A DNA stretch of 64,000 nucleotides from Pyropia haitanensis (Eukaryota; Rhodophyta; Bangiophyceae; Bangiales; Bangiaceae), in NCBI GenBank assembly GCA_008729055.1, contig SDUX01000008.1, positions 806,001-870,000 of the forward strand, in the 5' to 3' direction. Below are positions 44,049-54,804 of the stretch, one piece after another. The notes under the pieces were generated by a model, which saw nothing but the letters and a program-made list of their open reading frames with translations, was not told where the DNA came from and ran no database searches. Numbering within the stretch: position 1 is the first letter of the stretch; each line of letters begins with the position of its first letter. The position numbers were made by a program, and so were the translations under genes.

Positions 44049-46745
44049 ATGGGGAATGCGAGGCCCGGCCTACCCGTGCTGCACACCTCCGTAGAGGGTA
44101 CCGTCGCCGCCCCCACGTCAGATGTGTGGGCGCTGGTTCGGGATTTTGAAGGGTGGGGCAGGTGGTGGCCCCGCCTGACCACCTCCCTGGTGGACCCCAC
44201 CGGCGTGGAGCCCCTTGTCGCAGGTCAAGTGCGTCTGGTGTCGGCCAATGGGCGGTCCTACAAGGAGAAGCTGATCAAGATAGACGATGACAACATGACG
44301 CTCGAGTACGAGCTGGTGAGCTCCAAGGGGGCGGCCGCCGTGGCCCTGCCCGTTACCGCCAAGACGACGGTGGAGGTGTGTGCGGGGCGGGACAAGGCCA
44401 CCTCCCGCATGGTGTGGTCGTGCGCCTTCCAAACCGACGTCCCCGAGGGCGGCGTCGCCATCCGCAAAGGCCAGGAGGTGGCCTACACGGAAGGCATTGA
44501 AGCCATCAAGAAAGAGGTTGGGGACGGCGCCCCCCCTCACGAGCCGGTGCAGGTGAGCGTGGCCATGGGAGCCTCGGTGGACGCGGCGCTGACGCCCGTG
44601 GGCACCCTTACCCTGTCGGTGGGCGGGGCGTGCCTAGCTACCCTCCGTCTCAGTCCGGGTGGGGCTGTGCTGGGCGGGAGAGAGGGGCTGACGCTGCACC
44701 TGGCCCCCGACGATGGGGACTTGACCGTGGAGCTGGTGGACCCCGAGGGGGGGGCCCTTGCAACGGGTACCCTCCCCGCGGCTGCCCTGCTTGGTGCGCA
44801 GGACAAGGAGTCGGAGGAGGGGCTGGTCCACAAGGTGACCCTGTCTTCCTCAACCTCTTCTGCCGTGGCCTGCTACCTACTGTCGGTTGAGACCCCTCCG
44901 CCCGCGTCGCCGGCCGAGGCGCTCTCCCAGCTCCTTCTTGCCATGGGCCAGGAGCTCCTCGGCCAGATCACCGCCACCGCCTTTCGCATTGGCTCTGACG
45001 ACGGTGCCTTGACGTGGGCGTACGCCTCCTACCCCTCTGCATCTGCCGAGACGCCGCTTCCAAAGTATTGTGCGTCCCTGCCGCCCTCGGAAGCCATTCC
45101 CCCCGCGCGCACGGGCTTCCTCTTTGGCCGCTCTACCGAGTTCCTCTACGCCCAGGTTCGGCTGCTGCAGCTTGTGGTGGACACGAGTCCCCAAGGGGGG
45201 CTGGACGAGGCCACCCGTCTGCGGATGGCGGCGTCCGCGGCGGCGATCAAGAAGGAGATTGCGGCCGACCCGTGGAGTGCCCCCTTTTTCGGGTCCATCA
45301 CCAAGCCCCTGGTGGCCGACAACTGGAAGGACGACGGGGAAGTGGCGGAGCAGTTCATCCGGGGGGTCAACCCCATGAAGATTGTGCGGGTGACGGGCGA
45401 CCCGACGGCGGCGCTGCCGTCTGTGTTTCACTCCCTCACCGACCCCGACGGGCGGGGCCTAGGTGCGCTGGTGGCATGCAAGTCCCTCTTTTACGCCGAC
45501 TACTCAGAGCTCGCGCTGGGGGAGGAGGATGAAGCCAGTGGGGCGTTTACCCACGCCGCCTTCTCTTCCGTCCTGGACTCCCCGGTGGGTGCGCGCAAGT
45601 ACTGGTACGCCCCCCGGGTGGTGCTTTACAAGACCCCTGGCGGCAAGCTGTCGCTCCTGGGCTTTACCCTCACCCGCAAGGGAGATGGCACCGAGGACGA
45701 GGTCTATACCGCTTCCACCCACGCACCGATGGTGTACCTGTTGGCCAAGGCGCACATGACGTGCGCGGACAACCAGGCGCACCAGTTTGTCTCCCACCTG
45801 GGCATGACCCACCTGCTAGCCGAGCCGTTTATTGTGGCAACCCACAACGCCCTCCCGTCCACCCACGTTGTCGCGCGCCTGCTGGTGCCCCACTTCGCCG
45901 ACACCATTGGCATCAACTTCCTAGCCCGCCAGACGCTCGTGTCGACGGTGGCCCCCCTCACCGACGCGACGTTTAGTGCAGGCACCGCCAACGGGATGGA
46001 CGTCTTCTCGGCGGCGTACCAAGGGTGGGACTTCCTGGGCTCGAACTTTGTTAATGGCCTGGCCGCCCGGGGCTTCTCCCTCAGCGGCGCGGAAGACGAG
46101 CTCGACGGCTTTTACTACCGCGACGACGGCGTCAAGGTGTGGAACGCGTTTATCCGTCACGTCTCGGCGGTGCTCACCGCCGCCTATGGCCCCGACGGCG
46201 ACGCTGCTGTGGCGGCGGACGCCGACCTCGCCCTGTGGGTGGAGGAGATGCGGTCCCCCGACAAGGCGGCCGTCACCTCCTTCCCGGCGTCCTTTGGGTC
46301 GGTCAAGGCCCTCACCGAGGCGCTCGTCACCATCATCTTTATGTGCTCTGCGCAGCACGCTGCCGTCAACTTTTCGCAGGAGGAGTACGTCACGTACGTT
46401 CCGAATCGGCCTGATTCGATGCGAGTGCCCATGCCCCCCACCCCCCCCGCGGGTGAAGACCTGCCGCCGACGGCGCTGGCCGCCGCCTTCCCCACCGCGG
46501 GGGTGTCCCTCTTCCAGACGTTTTTCGGGTACCTCCTCTCCTCGCCGACGCAGGCGCCCGCCACGTCCATTGAGGCCCAGTCGGCGTTGCGGGAGGAGTT
46601 CCCGGCCGAGGTGGGCGCGCTGGCTGCCGACCTCCGCCGCATCCAGGCCGACATCAAGGAGCGCAATGACAAGCTGGTTGCCATGGGCCAAGCCCCGTAC
46701 GTTTACCTGTCGCCAGAGAACATGCCTCTGTCCATCGACATCTAG
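44049..46745 (+). CDS. LOX: Lipoxygenase with N-terminal SRPBCC domain
   Basis: Lipoxygenases insert dioxygen into polyunsaturated fatty acids to make hydroperoxides, the first step to oxylipins. The 898-residue single exon starts MGNARPGLPVLHTS; the frame is open upstream to 43842 but has no ATG. Residues about 10-160 resemble an SRPBCC (Bet v 1/polyketide-cyclase) domain: SVEGTVAAPTSDVWALVRDF, GWGRWWP, then strands and a final helix. A beta-rich, PLAT-like segment follows (about 170-290). The catalytic domain keeps the iron ligands: His578 and His583 in AHQFVSHLGMTHLL, His770 and Asn774 in QHAAVNF, and the C-terminal Ile898 (LSIDI). LLVPHFADTIGINFLAR is also typical. The N-terminal fusion is unusual and could bind a lipid. 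The frame is clean and the composition moderate. Confidence 0.9.
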   Translation: MGNARPGLPVLHTSVEGTVAAPTSDVWALVRDFEGWGRWWPRLTTSLVDPTGVEPLVAGQVRLVSANGRSYKEKLIKIDDDNMTLEYELVSSKGAAAVALPVTAKTTVEVCAGRDKATSRMVWSCAFQTDVPEGGVAIRKGQEVAYTEGIEAIKKEVGDGAPPHEPVQVSVAMGASVDAALTPVGTLTLSVGGACLATLRLSPGGAVLGGREGLTLHLAPDDGDLTVELVDPEGGALATGTLPAAALLGAQDKESEEGLVHKVTLSSSTSSAVACYLLSVETPPPASPAEALSQLLLAMGQELLGQITATAFRIGSDDGALTWAYASYPSASAETPLPKYCASLPPSEAIPPARTGFLFGRSTEFLYAQVRLLQLVVDTSPQGGLDEATRLRMAASAAAIKKEIAADPWSAPFFGSITKPLVADNWKDDGEVAEQFIRGVNPMKIVRVTGDPTAALPSVFHSLTDPDGRGLGALVACKSLFYADYSELALGEEDEASGAFTHAAFSSVLDSPVGARKYWYAPRVVLYKTPGGKLSLLGFTLTRKGDGTEDEVYTASTHAPMVYLLAKAHMTCADNQAHQFVSHLGMTHLLAEPFIVATHNALPSTHVVARLLVPHFADTIGINFLARQTLVSTVAPLTDATFSAGTANGMDVFSAAYQGWDFLGSNFVNGLAARGFSLSGAEDELDGFYYRDDGVKVWNAFIRHVSAVLTAAYGPDGDAAVAADADLALWVEEMRSPDKAAVTSFPASFGSVKALTEALVTIIFMCSAQHAAVNFSQEEYVTYVPNRPDSMRVPMPPTPPAGEDLPPTALAAAFPTAGVSLFQTFFGYLLSSPTQAPATSIEAQSALREEFPAEVGALAADLRRIQADIKERNDKLVAMGQAPYVYLSPENMPLSIDI

Positions 46746-48867
46746 TGTTGCTTTTGTTTTCTCGAGTGAGAGGGAGGGTGGGTAGGAGGGACGCGGCTGG
46801 CCGGCTTGGGGGTGGGAGATCCGAGCTGCTTCCTTCAGTGCTTGCTGAATTTATTGAAATACTCGACTCTCTGGAGCTCCGTCCACCCGGCCTGGTCATG
46901 GGCTTCTCTCCAGAGTGCCTTGGAAAGAAAGAAGGGGGCCTACCGCCTGGGAGATGTGTTTGGGGACCACGACGCCCTCTCACGCGCGAGCAGCCGCCCT
47001 GCTTTTCCCCAGTATGTGCTCTGTCGCGCCCATTCCCACATGCACCCACCCGCCCCCCAACCGCCGCCCCGCGCGCGTTCTCGTGCGCCGCGCGCCGGCA
47101 GTGCACACTCGCGGCAACGTGGCCGCACGCCGCTGCCAAACCGCCGCCACCGTCGCCACCGCCGCCGCAGCCGCTGTCGTCGCTGCTCACCCGTCCCGCG
47201 TGCGCGACGTGTTGGCCCATCCTCCCCGTATACGTCCTTGTGGAGAAGACACGGACGGCGGGGACGAGCGTTCACCCATTCCCCCCTTCCCCGCCCACCC
47301 TCCCGCGTTGCCACGGCCGACCACCGACCTCTGGTCGAGAGGCCCACGCCGCCTCTGTATCCCCGTTGGCCGGTGTCGCGCATCGCAGCCGCCGCCCCTC
47401 TGCTGTCGCACGGGGGTGGCGGCGAGCAGGCAGGCGAGCAGGCGGGCGGCCGCGGCTGCTCCTTTGGCTGTACTACCACACCCCTTTATCTCCTCCCTCG
47501 ACCACGTACGTGGCCATCACGCCGTCTGCAATCGACCAACGCGGGGGCGGGCGGTTGGGTGGACAGGAGGGTGGGCCGGTGGGCGGCCCACAGGGGTGGC
47601 CGGGGTGGACAAGGCGGGCGGGGCGGGCTCACCACGGAGGACAGCCCCCCCCCACAGAGCAGCCCGCGGCCCGTCGGTGGGCTGCTCACCCTGGGCGCCA
47701 ACGCCTGGCCTGGCATCGAAGGCCGCTCTGAGGCAGCCGCCCGTTGACGCCGAATCGTCGCTGGGGGGGGGCGGCGGTGTAGTGTCCCGCCCGCGCCCCA
47801 GCCGGGGATGGCCGCTTTGGCAGCCGCACACGCGTAGCGTCGGCGGCGGTGTTGGCGGCCAAAGCAGCTGCGGCAGCGGTGGTGGCGGCAGCGCCAGCGG
47901 CTGCGCCACCCCGGCTGGCCTGCCGACAGTGCTCGCGGGGGGAGCGGCGGTGCCGTTCGGGACGCCCCACGTTTGTTGGCAGTGCCGCCAGGCGGCGGCA
48001 ACGGCAACGGCCGGCCGCGCGTGGGAGTGGCGGCGGCGGCATCCGCCTCAGCCCGCCAGCGGCCAGCCGCAGAGTGGGCGCAGACGCCTGGCCGCTGATT
48101 TGGGAGGCCCGTTGCGGGCGTTGGCGTCGGCCGCCCCGTCTGCTCTGAGAGGTAGGCGCCTGAGAGAGGTGCGCGCGTGCCCATCCCGCGCTGGGGTGAC
48201 ATGGGGGGGGGGCGCGGGGAAGGGTGACAGCAGTGCCTTCGTCAATCCCATGTCGTGAGCCCCGCCGGGGGTGTATGTAGCTGCTCCCCCGCCCAACCGC
48301 CCGGGCATCTCCGCTGCCGTCCCGGCCCATTGGGTCGGGACGTGTCTGCCGACGCGGCAGCACGACGACGTCACCCCCAGCTGGACGGATCTGCTGTGAT
48401 GGGCTCCTCGCGGGACGTGCACGTTCCGGGTCAGGGTGGCTTTTCCCCCCGCGGATCCGCTGGACGTCGAGGCCTCGAGCCCATGATTGCACCTCGTCCC
48501 CCCCTTCTGTACGGAGCAGCCTCAGCTGGCGGTCGCCTCGCCGCCACCCGGTGCCGCTGTCCGCTCCCCGCCAGCACGCGGCCGCCCAACATCCGCTGCT
48601 GGTGGTCCCGCGTCCGCCGGCGGCATCGAGCAAACGGTCCCACGACGATGGGTATGAAACAGAGTTTTCGCGTCCAAAAATCGCAATGGCGGGAGGAGTC
48701 CAGGGGTCACCCCGCTTGTGCCGTCGACCGCTCGACGCACGGGGACGACGGGCGGACGCCATGGTGGGTGCCGCCTTCAAAACTCCACGTCCAACCGCCT
48801 GGATCTTTGGGTATAGTCTTGCACCCGAACTATGGACCGAACATACCCCTGCCCAACCCTGGCTGGA
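46746..48867. other. Intergenic region, no gene recognised
   Basis: This is the 3' flank of the lipoxygenase followed by mixed-composition DNA. Several frames of 200-450 codons overlap on both strands without any domain. Nothing is supported as a gene. Confidence 0.4.
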
Positions 48868-49385
48868 TAAGGGAGGGACTCTCTGAGAAAAGTGGGCAGA
48901 GACCTCACAGAGCTCAACTGTGAACTGTCACCCTCTTGCGTACGTCCAAAAGCACTTTACAGGCAACGACTATCGCAAACGCCTCTCGTCCCCCTCCTTC
49001 GCACACTTTCGCCTCCGTTCACACTGCGGTCTTGCTTCCCTGAAGCAGCCACATCAGATGGGTCCGCCCCACGTCCTCACCCCGATATCCCTCGACAGTG
49101 AATCCATCTCCATCAGTGGCAGCTGTACGACGCCGGCGCTCCCCCCCCTGGAGGCAACGCGCGATACCACCGTCGGACTGCGTGCCGCCCGTCAGCCCCG
49201 CCGAGTACCCCCTCACCCCCGCCCCCTTCCCCAGCTGCCGACGCCCAGACGCCAGCGCGGGGCCGTCTGCTCACTGCCGGCGCGAGTGCCCGCCCCCCCC
49301 CTCCTTCCAGGAGCACTGGCCATTCCGCCGCGCGCACTTGTTCCCGCGGCAGCAGCCAGAGCAGCACGGCGCCGAGTTTGCGCAG
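48868..49385 (+). repeat. Dispersed duplicated segment, copy 2
   Basis: This block matches 34238-34680 in the same orientation, with about 75 extra bases at 49020-49095 and scattered substitutions. It covers the 3' half of the eight-cysteine peptide gene and its downstream flank. The copies have diverged enough for loops of the peptide to differ, so the duplication is not recent. Confidence 0.8.
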
Positions 49386-49678
49386 GGCGACCCGGTGAGT
49401 AGGCACACGACCCGCACCGTCGGCCGCACCGCCGCCGCCGCCCGCGTGGTGGGCGCGCGGGGAGATGCAGCCGCCTGGCTGGACCCCGCCGGTGACGGCG
49501 GCGCGCCCCCGCTCGCGGCCGTGCCAGGCGGCGGTGTGACGCGGGCGGCATCCGCCGAGTCACTATGCTTGGCGGTCGCCGCGGTCGGCGCGCCGGCGGC
49601 GGCCGCGGCAACCGCAGCGGCCACCACGAGCAGCACCGCAACGATGCAGAGGGTCGACAGACGGAACTGGCGCGCCAT
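49271..49678 (-). CDS. Small secreted eight-cysteine peptide precursor
   Basis: This 135-residue precursor has a textbook signal peptide (MARQFRLSTLCIVAVLLVVA, then Ala). An Ala/Thr/Ser/Pro-rich propeptide-like stretch of about 60 residues follows. The C-terminal domain has eight cysteines spaced C-x6-C-x5-CC-x2-CC-x4-C-x6-C, then a short basic tail ending HSRRQ. The pattern resembles compact disulfide-rich folds such as knottins, but the double CC-x2-CC is unusual and I do not recognise the family. The ATG at 49678 is the only start that places the hydrophobic core at the N-terminus. A paralogous cysteine domain lies at 34553-34705. Possible roles, such as defence or wall association, cannot be decided from the sequence. 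Confidence 0.65.
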   Translation of the reverse strand: MARQFRLSTLCIVAVLLVVAAAVAAAAAGAPTAATAKHSDSADAARVTPPPGTAASGGAPPSPAGSSQAAASPRAPTTRAAAAVRPTVRVVCLLTGSPCANSAPCCSGCCRGNKCARRNGQCSWKEGGGGHSRRQ

Positions 49679-50636
49679 GGCTTGCGGAGTGGTTTGGGAC
49701 AGGCGACGGCGTGGGGCGATGAGTCTTGGGTCTTGAGCAAGGGCCCTGGCGGGTGGAAGGAGGGAGCACCGGCCGTACGACCTGCCGCGAAAGCGTCGAG
49801 GCGGGCGGGCAGACGCCAATCTTAGCAGAGTTGGTGGGCGAGGTGAGCGGGGGAGGCGGAGAGACCACCGAGGAGAAGGACGAGGCTGCCGTGCGAGGGA
49901 GGGGAGAGTGGTACTGTCGATGCCGACCACCCCCACCAGTCCACATCCGCCCTCCCGCGCCCCTCTTTATGCTCTCCGAAAGGCACGGACGGGTCTGTCG
50001 GCTGTGCCTTCACACCCGAAAGGCGGGTGCCCACTGCGGCTGTGCGACATGGGTCCAAGGCGACGCGGGGAGAGGGCGCAGGAGGGGGGGGGGGGAAACG
50101 GCCGCGCGAGCACCCCCGCCGCGCCCGTTTCTGGCCGAGGCACACTTTTGCCGGAGCACGCCCCCGCCAAGGGGGGCACACGGACCCCCCCCCCGTCGCC
50201 GAGGTGGTCCACCCTGGCAAAGTCGCCACGCTATCTCCACGCGGCCGCTGTTGCCACCGCCACCGCCGTCGCTGCCGCAGCCCCCACCAAGGGCAGTGTG
50301 GGGTGGCGCACCAGTCTAAGACGGCGCCCGCCGCCGCGTGCGCTGGGCGTGACGCCGCCGCCCACGGACACTGCTGACGTCGCGGCGTGTGCGGTGGCGG
50401 CGGCGCCCACACCCTGGCTGCAGGAAGAGAATGTACCATCTTCCTGCCAATCTCTCCCTCAGGCTCCCCGTGCCCGATCGGCCACACATCGATTTCCCTC
50501 TGCGGCGCCGCCGTCGACGCCGCGTGGACACGAGACTGCTACGGATCTAACAGCCCCGGTTCACATTGGCGGCACGGACGCGGTGGCGCGCACCGCTCCC
50601 GCCCGCACACCCGGGAGCCGCGCAGCGGCAAACGCC
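49679..50636. other. Intergenic region before the transposon-like element
   Basis: This is the upstream flank of the cysteine-rich gene and the sequence up to the left end of the element at 50637. No domain is recognised. Confidence 0.4.
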
Positions 50637-52850
50637 ATCGTCACGTTGTCCCCGGGCATGCATCGCGCACTACTTTCGTTAGCGCGGCGGTGGGGCAAAA
50701 TCGCCTAACGCGCACCCCCTTTGTTGGACCTTGTTGGGGTCGAGGGGTTACCGGACCGATGGGCGTCCGGTGGGCCCGAGTGCACCGGCGGAACCGCTCT
50801 GCCATGTCACAAACGGTCAGCCGTGACAGCCTTCTGGGCCAATCACAGAGCTCGGATCCGTAGTGCAGCTCCAGGTTGAGGAGTTGAGACTTGCGGTACT
50901 CACGGGAAGGGCAATTCGTCCTCGGAAAAATCAATACAGGGCGGCCGCCAGGGCTGGCGCACAACTATTTCCTGGGACCTCTGGGCAACTGCGTTTGTGA
51001 TGCCCACCGGCCGCCCCGTTTCTGTGCTCCCCGTCACGTGGCTCCTACATGGCGTCAAGAGCACGTTTTATTGTTTGTTGTATCTGTTGTTGGCGAGCCT
51101 CCTCACCGCCCCACCGTAGCGGCGCCCTTCCCGCTGACGGTGGGGAGGGGGAGAAGCCTGCTCGCCTCTCGCACTTCCCCACATCTCCACCCCCCGCCCA
51201 CAAGAGCTTTACGCCGTCGCCACCCTCTTGGCAACCCAACCCCCCCACCCACATCAACGCACCCCCCATCTTGAGCCTCTCTCCCGTCATCGACCCCGCC
51301 TTCCATCCTAAATGCTTCTCTCTCTCTCCGAATCCCGTCACTTCTTGCCTCTGGATGCGTCCACCAACTCCAGGCAGCACAGCTTCACCAGCGCCCCCGT
51401 TCATGCCTTGTCTTCTTGACCGATCCACGCAAAAAAGACCCACACGCATGCAAAGAACGAACAAAAAAAGAAATACCAAAACACGCAGCAAAACACACGG
51501 CCTAAACACACAGTTAGACACCATGATGCCACTCATGCAGTACGAGGCACAGATGCACAAACAGATACGCGCGTCCATTCCCTCCAGCTGCTCGGGACCC
51601 CGGCGAGTCATCAAGAACTAGCGCTGGCGCTTCACATCTCCCATAACCTTGCCCAACGGTAGGGCAGACGTGGACCCGAGCACCTACAGCGATGCCGCCG
51701 ATGATCGATGTCGACTCGAGCAAGTGGAAGGTCATCGGGAGCCTCGCGGGGAGAGAGGCGAGGGGCGTGCGTGCAGGCGCGCGTCAGCGTGGGGGACCGT
51801 GCCAACTCGGTGTGAGACGGCGAGCGGCGGTTGGAAGCCAGTCTACGGCACGGCCTGCGACTCAAGCTCCAGGGCGCGCGGCGTCTCGATTCTGAGACGT
51901 TGGGATCGGACCTTCTCGAGAAAGAATTTGGTGATCGACTCCGAAGCCTTGGAAGGCAAGTCTGATCGATGCACTAATTTGTCACGTCTGCTACCTGCCT
52001 ATTGGTTAATGAGCCGGAACCTCCCCCCCTCCCCTTACTTGGGGTGCATCCAAGTGTTCCATGAAGAGTGCAGACGCTGCAACGCCTTCCGTAATTTGCT
52101 GCCCGCGAGATTGTCACTCGGCAACCTCGCGGCACGTCACGCGCGGCCGCGTGATCGTCGAAGTGCGGGGAGCTCCCGAACTCGCCCAGTCACAGGCCCA
52201 CCACGTGGCGACGAGCCGTTCGTGAGTGGACATAGCGAGGCACAAGGGGCCCCCCGTACATGCCCCAGGCGGCTCGGGGTGTCCAGAGAAGAGACACCCG
52301 AGCTGTAAAGCAATCGCGTCTCGCGGATCCAAGTATGACTTGTGGGAGACTGTTGACTTGTACAAGCGATGTGTGTATGTGTGTGGGCTGTGTAGGCCTT
52401 GCGTAGCGGATTCGGGCTTTAGTGACAGTGGCTGCAGCCGCGGGCCCGCGTGGCCCCCTATCCGCCATGTTCCTCGACGGCATCTCTCTCGCGCACCGCC
52501 ATGACAGCGCTTGTCGGTGCTGTCTGTGCCGTCGCCCCCCTCGCTGCCGCTACCCCTGTGCTGCCGCTTCATGAGCGGTGTTGCGCCCGCCACGCTGGCC
52601 CGCCGTCGCTTTAGCGGCCGGCTTGCCCTTCGTACGCAGCGGGCAAGAAAAGGTAGCGTGGGCTAGCGAAGCAACCGGGAAGCTGTGTGGGCACGGCAGC
52701 AACCGCATTGCCAAATGGTCGCGGTGGCCGTGACCAGGTCAGAGGTAGCCAAGTCCTATCTCCGCGCCTGAACTTAGGCACTTGGATTAAATTTTAAATG
52801 TCTTGGGTAAGTTGTTTCTTTAACGGTCCAATGAGAGCGTAGGACTGTTG
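50637..52850 (+). repeat. Outer inverted-repeat arm, left (2214 bp)
   Basis: This arm is paired base for base with 54805-57018 in reverse complement; each pair of positions sums to 107655, so there are no indels. Every frame in one arm recurs unchanged in the other. Confidence 0.95.
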
Positions 52851-53872
52851 TGACTGGAATATGTATTTACCCGGTAACCGGCTCTGCTCTTCCCGGTCGA
52901 CCGCACGGCGCGTGGCCGACGGACGAACGGGCGGCAGCCAGATACTTCCGCCGGACGCCGGCGCGGCAACGGGCGCCACGACCGTCCACGCCGCTTGCAT
53001 GGACGCCCACCTGCGCAGCACGCCTTCCCTGTCTGCCGGCGTCAACGCGGCCGCAACGTACGCACCCCCTCCCCCATGGGGGCGGGGACAACGGACGGCC
53101 GCTGTCTGCGGCGGCCGCAACGGCGGCGCTCCCACTGGCGGCCGCCCCGCTTCCACCGCCGGCCACGTCGTCGGCGCGGCGCCCGTACGCGCCCCCTCAT
53201 CTTCCTGGGCGAATGGGCGCGACGCGCCACGGACGTACGCGGCGACACGACCACGCGACCACCGGCGACACCGGGGGCGCGCGCGCGCGCGCACGCGCGC
53301 GCGCCAGGGCGCGGCCTGCAGCAGCAGCGGACGCGCAGCGGCGCCCGACGCAACTGGGCGCCCGCCACCTGCGGCGACAACTGGCGGCGCGACGCGGCGG
53401 CGACTATATAGTCGCCGACGGGAGCTGCCCGCCGCCGACCACCCCGGTCGGCAGCGCTCATCTCTTCTCGCGCACCCACCCAACCCGCCGCTTAAGTACG
53501 AGCCTTTCAGCCAAGAGCACGAGGGTCAACACGCTCATCTTCATTTGTTTTTCGCACCACCCGCGCGTGCTCGCGCGATGACGCCGGCTGGCGTCACGCG
53601 CGGGACCACGCAGCACGTTCATCTCCAAGGACGCGGCAGCTCTCACCGCTACCGGCAGCCAACGCCGGCGGCACCGGAACTGACGAACGAGTGAACGTGC
53701 ACATGGACCGCCCACGCGGTGGCCACCTTGAACCTGTATCTCTCCTTTGTATGCTTCGTTCCGTAGGGCCGGTTTACCGGTCAGCCGGCAGCCTTGGGAG
53801 TGCCGTCCTAGCCTACGTTTGGAACATAAAAGTCACGTTACTGGCGTCTCTTCCCCTCTCTGCTCCTGGTTA
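52851..53872 (+). other. Internal segment present only in copy A
   Basis: These 1022 bases lie between positions that are adjacent in copy B, where the corresponding junction is at 54804/54805. The segment is GC-rich and contains an alternating gcgcgc tract (53277-53310) and a perfect palindrome, gtcggcgactatatagtcgccgac, near 53400. No recognisable protein and no clear terminal repeats are seen, so a deletion from B is at least as likely as an insertion into A. Confidence 0.7.
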
Positions 53873-54109
53873 GCCGTCACCCCGCGACACGCCAGTGACA
53901 CGGGCGCCCTCACGAGTCTTAGTCGCGGGAGGGGTGTCGTCGCCAGCTCCGGGGTGAGAAACGAGCCCATCGCCAGAGGCAGTCGATGGCCTGCGCGTTA
54001 GGCCAAACTGGGCCAGTCCGGAAGCCAACGAAGGCCCATTCCGATGGGCCGGTAGCCATCGCGCGGCGCGTTGGGCTGCCGATGGGAAACCGGGGGAAAC
54101 GTGACGATG
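53873..54109 (+). repeat. Inner inverted-repeat arm, left (237 bp)
   Basis: This arm is the reverse complement of 54568-54804, with paired positions summing to 108677. One difference was noticed, at 53985 (g) versus 54692 (t on the plus strand). It is the right end of copy A. Confidence 0.9.
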
Positions 54110-54567
54110 ACGCGCGCGGCTCGCTGCAAAGGCAAGGCGATGGGGAACGGATGCGGCAGCGGCGGCGCGCCACGACGTCATGACCCGGCGCGCTTGTCTG
54201 GGAGGCGTCGGCGCCTGATTGGCCACCGCGCAAGACCCGCCGCGGCTTTAGCGCTGATGCCAGGGGCAAAGGGAGAGCCTCGTCGGTGCGTACGCTGGCG
54301 TCACCCGTCGCGCCGTATGCAGCGGTGCGTGAGCGGGGATCCGCCGCTCGGATCGTTAGACAGGACTGTTGCTTGGAAGCGCCGATTGGGCGCCGCGGCT
54401 GACACGACGTCGTTGCCCGCCACACAGCCGCGGACAGATCATTGACACCCACCGCACCGCCAAGCCGGGGCCACGAGCAGGGGCCCCACCTGTAGGGCCG
54501 CGCAGCGCGCCGTGGCCGCCGTGACTCTCCGCCCCCCACCGCATTACGACCACGTGGTACCGGCACA
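54110..54567. other. Spacer between the two element copies
   Basis: These 458 bases of single-copy sequence separate copy A from copy B. No gene or repeat is recognised. Confidence 0.6.
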
Positions 54568-54804
54568 CATCGTCACGTTTCCCCCGGTTTCCCATCGGCA
54601 GCCCAACGCGCCGCGCGATGGCTACCGGCCCATCGGAATGGGCCTTCGTTGGCTTCCGGACTGGCCCAGTTTGGCCTAACGCGCAGGCCATTGACTGCCT
54701 CTGGCGATGGGCTCGTTTCTCACCCCGGAGCTGGCGACGACACCCCTCCCGCGACTAAGACTCGTGAGGGCGCCCGTGTCACTGGCGTGTCGCGGGGTGA
54801 CGGC
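54568..54804 (+). repeat. Inner inverted-repeat arm, right (237 bp)
   Basis: This is the reverse complement of 53873-54109. It joins the outer right arm directly at 54804/54805, which is the junction where copy B lacks the 1022-bp segment. Confidence 0.9.

Larger units (their letters stand above)
50637..54108 (+). mobile_element. Transposon-like element copy A (3472 bp), full-length form
   Basis: The element begins ATCGTCACGTTGTCCCCGGG at 50637 and ends with the inverted form, ..CCGGGGGAAACGTGACGAT, at 54108, giving terminal inverted repeats of about 20 bases. Copy B at 54569-57018 is the same element in reverse. Copy A carries an extra 1022-bp internal segment (52851-53872) that B lacks. 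Outside that segment the copies look identical apart from one noticed base (53985 versus 54692). Open frames up to 219 codons are present, but none resembles a transposase, so the element is probably non-autonomous. No target-site duplication longer than about two bases is obvious. Confidence 0.7.

Noticed and set aside
51649..52308. 219-codon frame in the element arm (and its copy at 55347-56006) as a transposase
   Set aside because: No DDE/DDD catalytic pattern or DNA-binding motif could be seen; identity of the copies only reflects the repeat.
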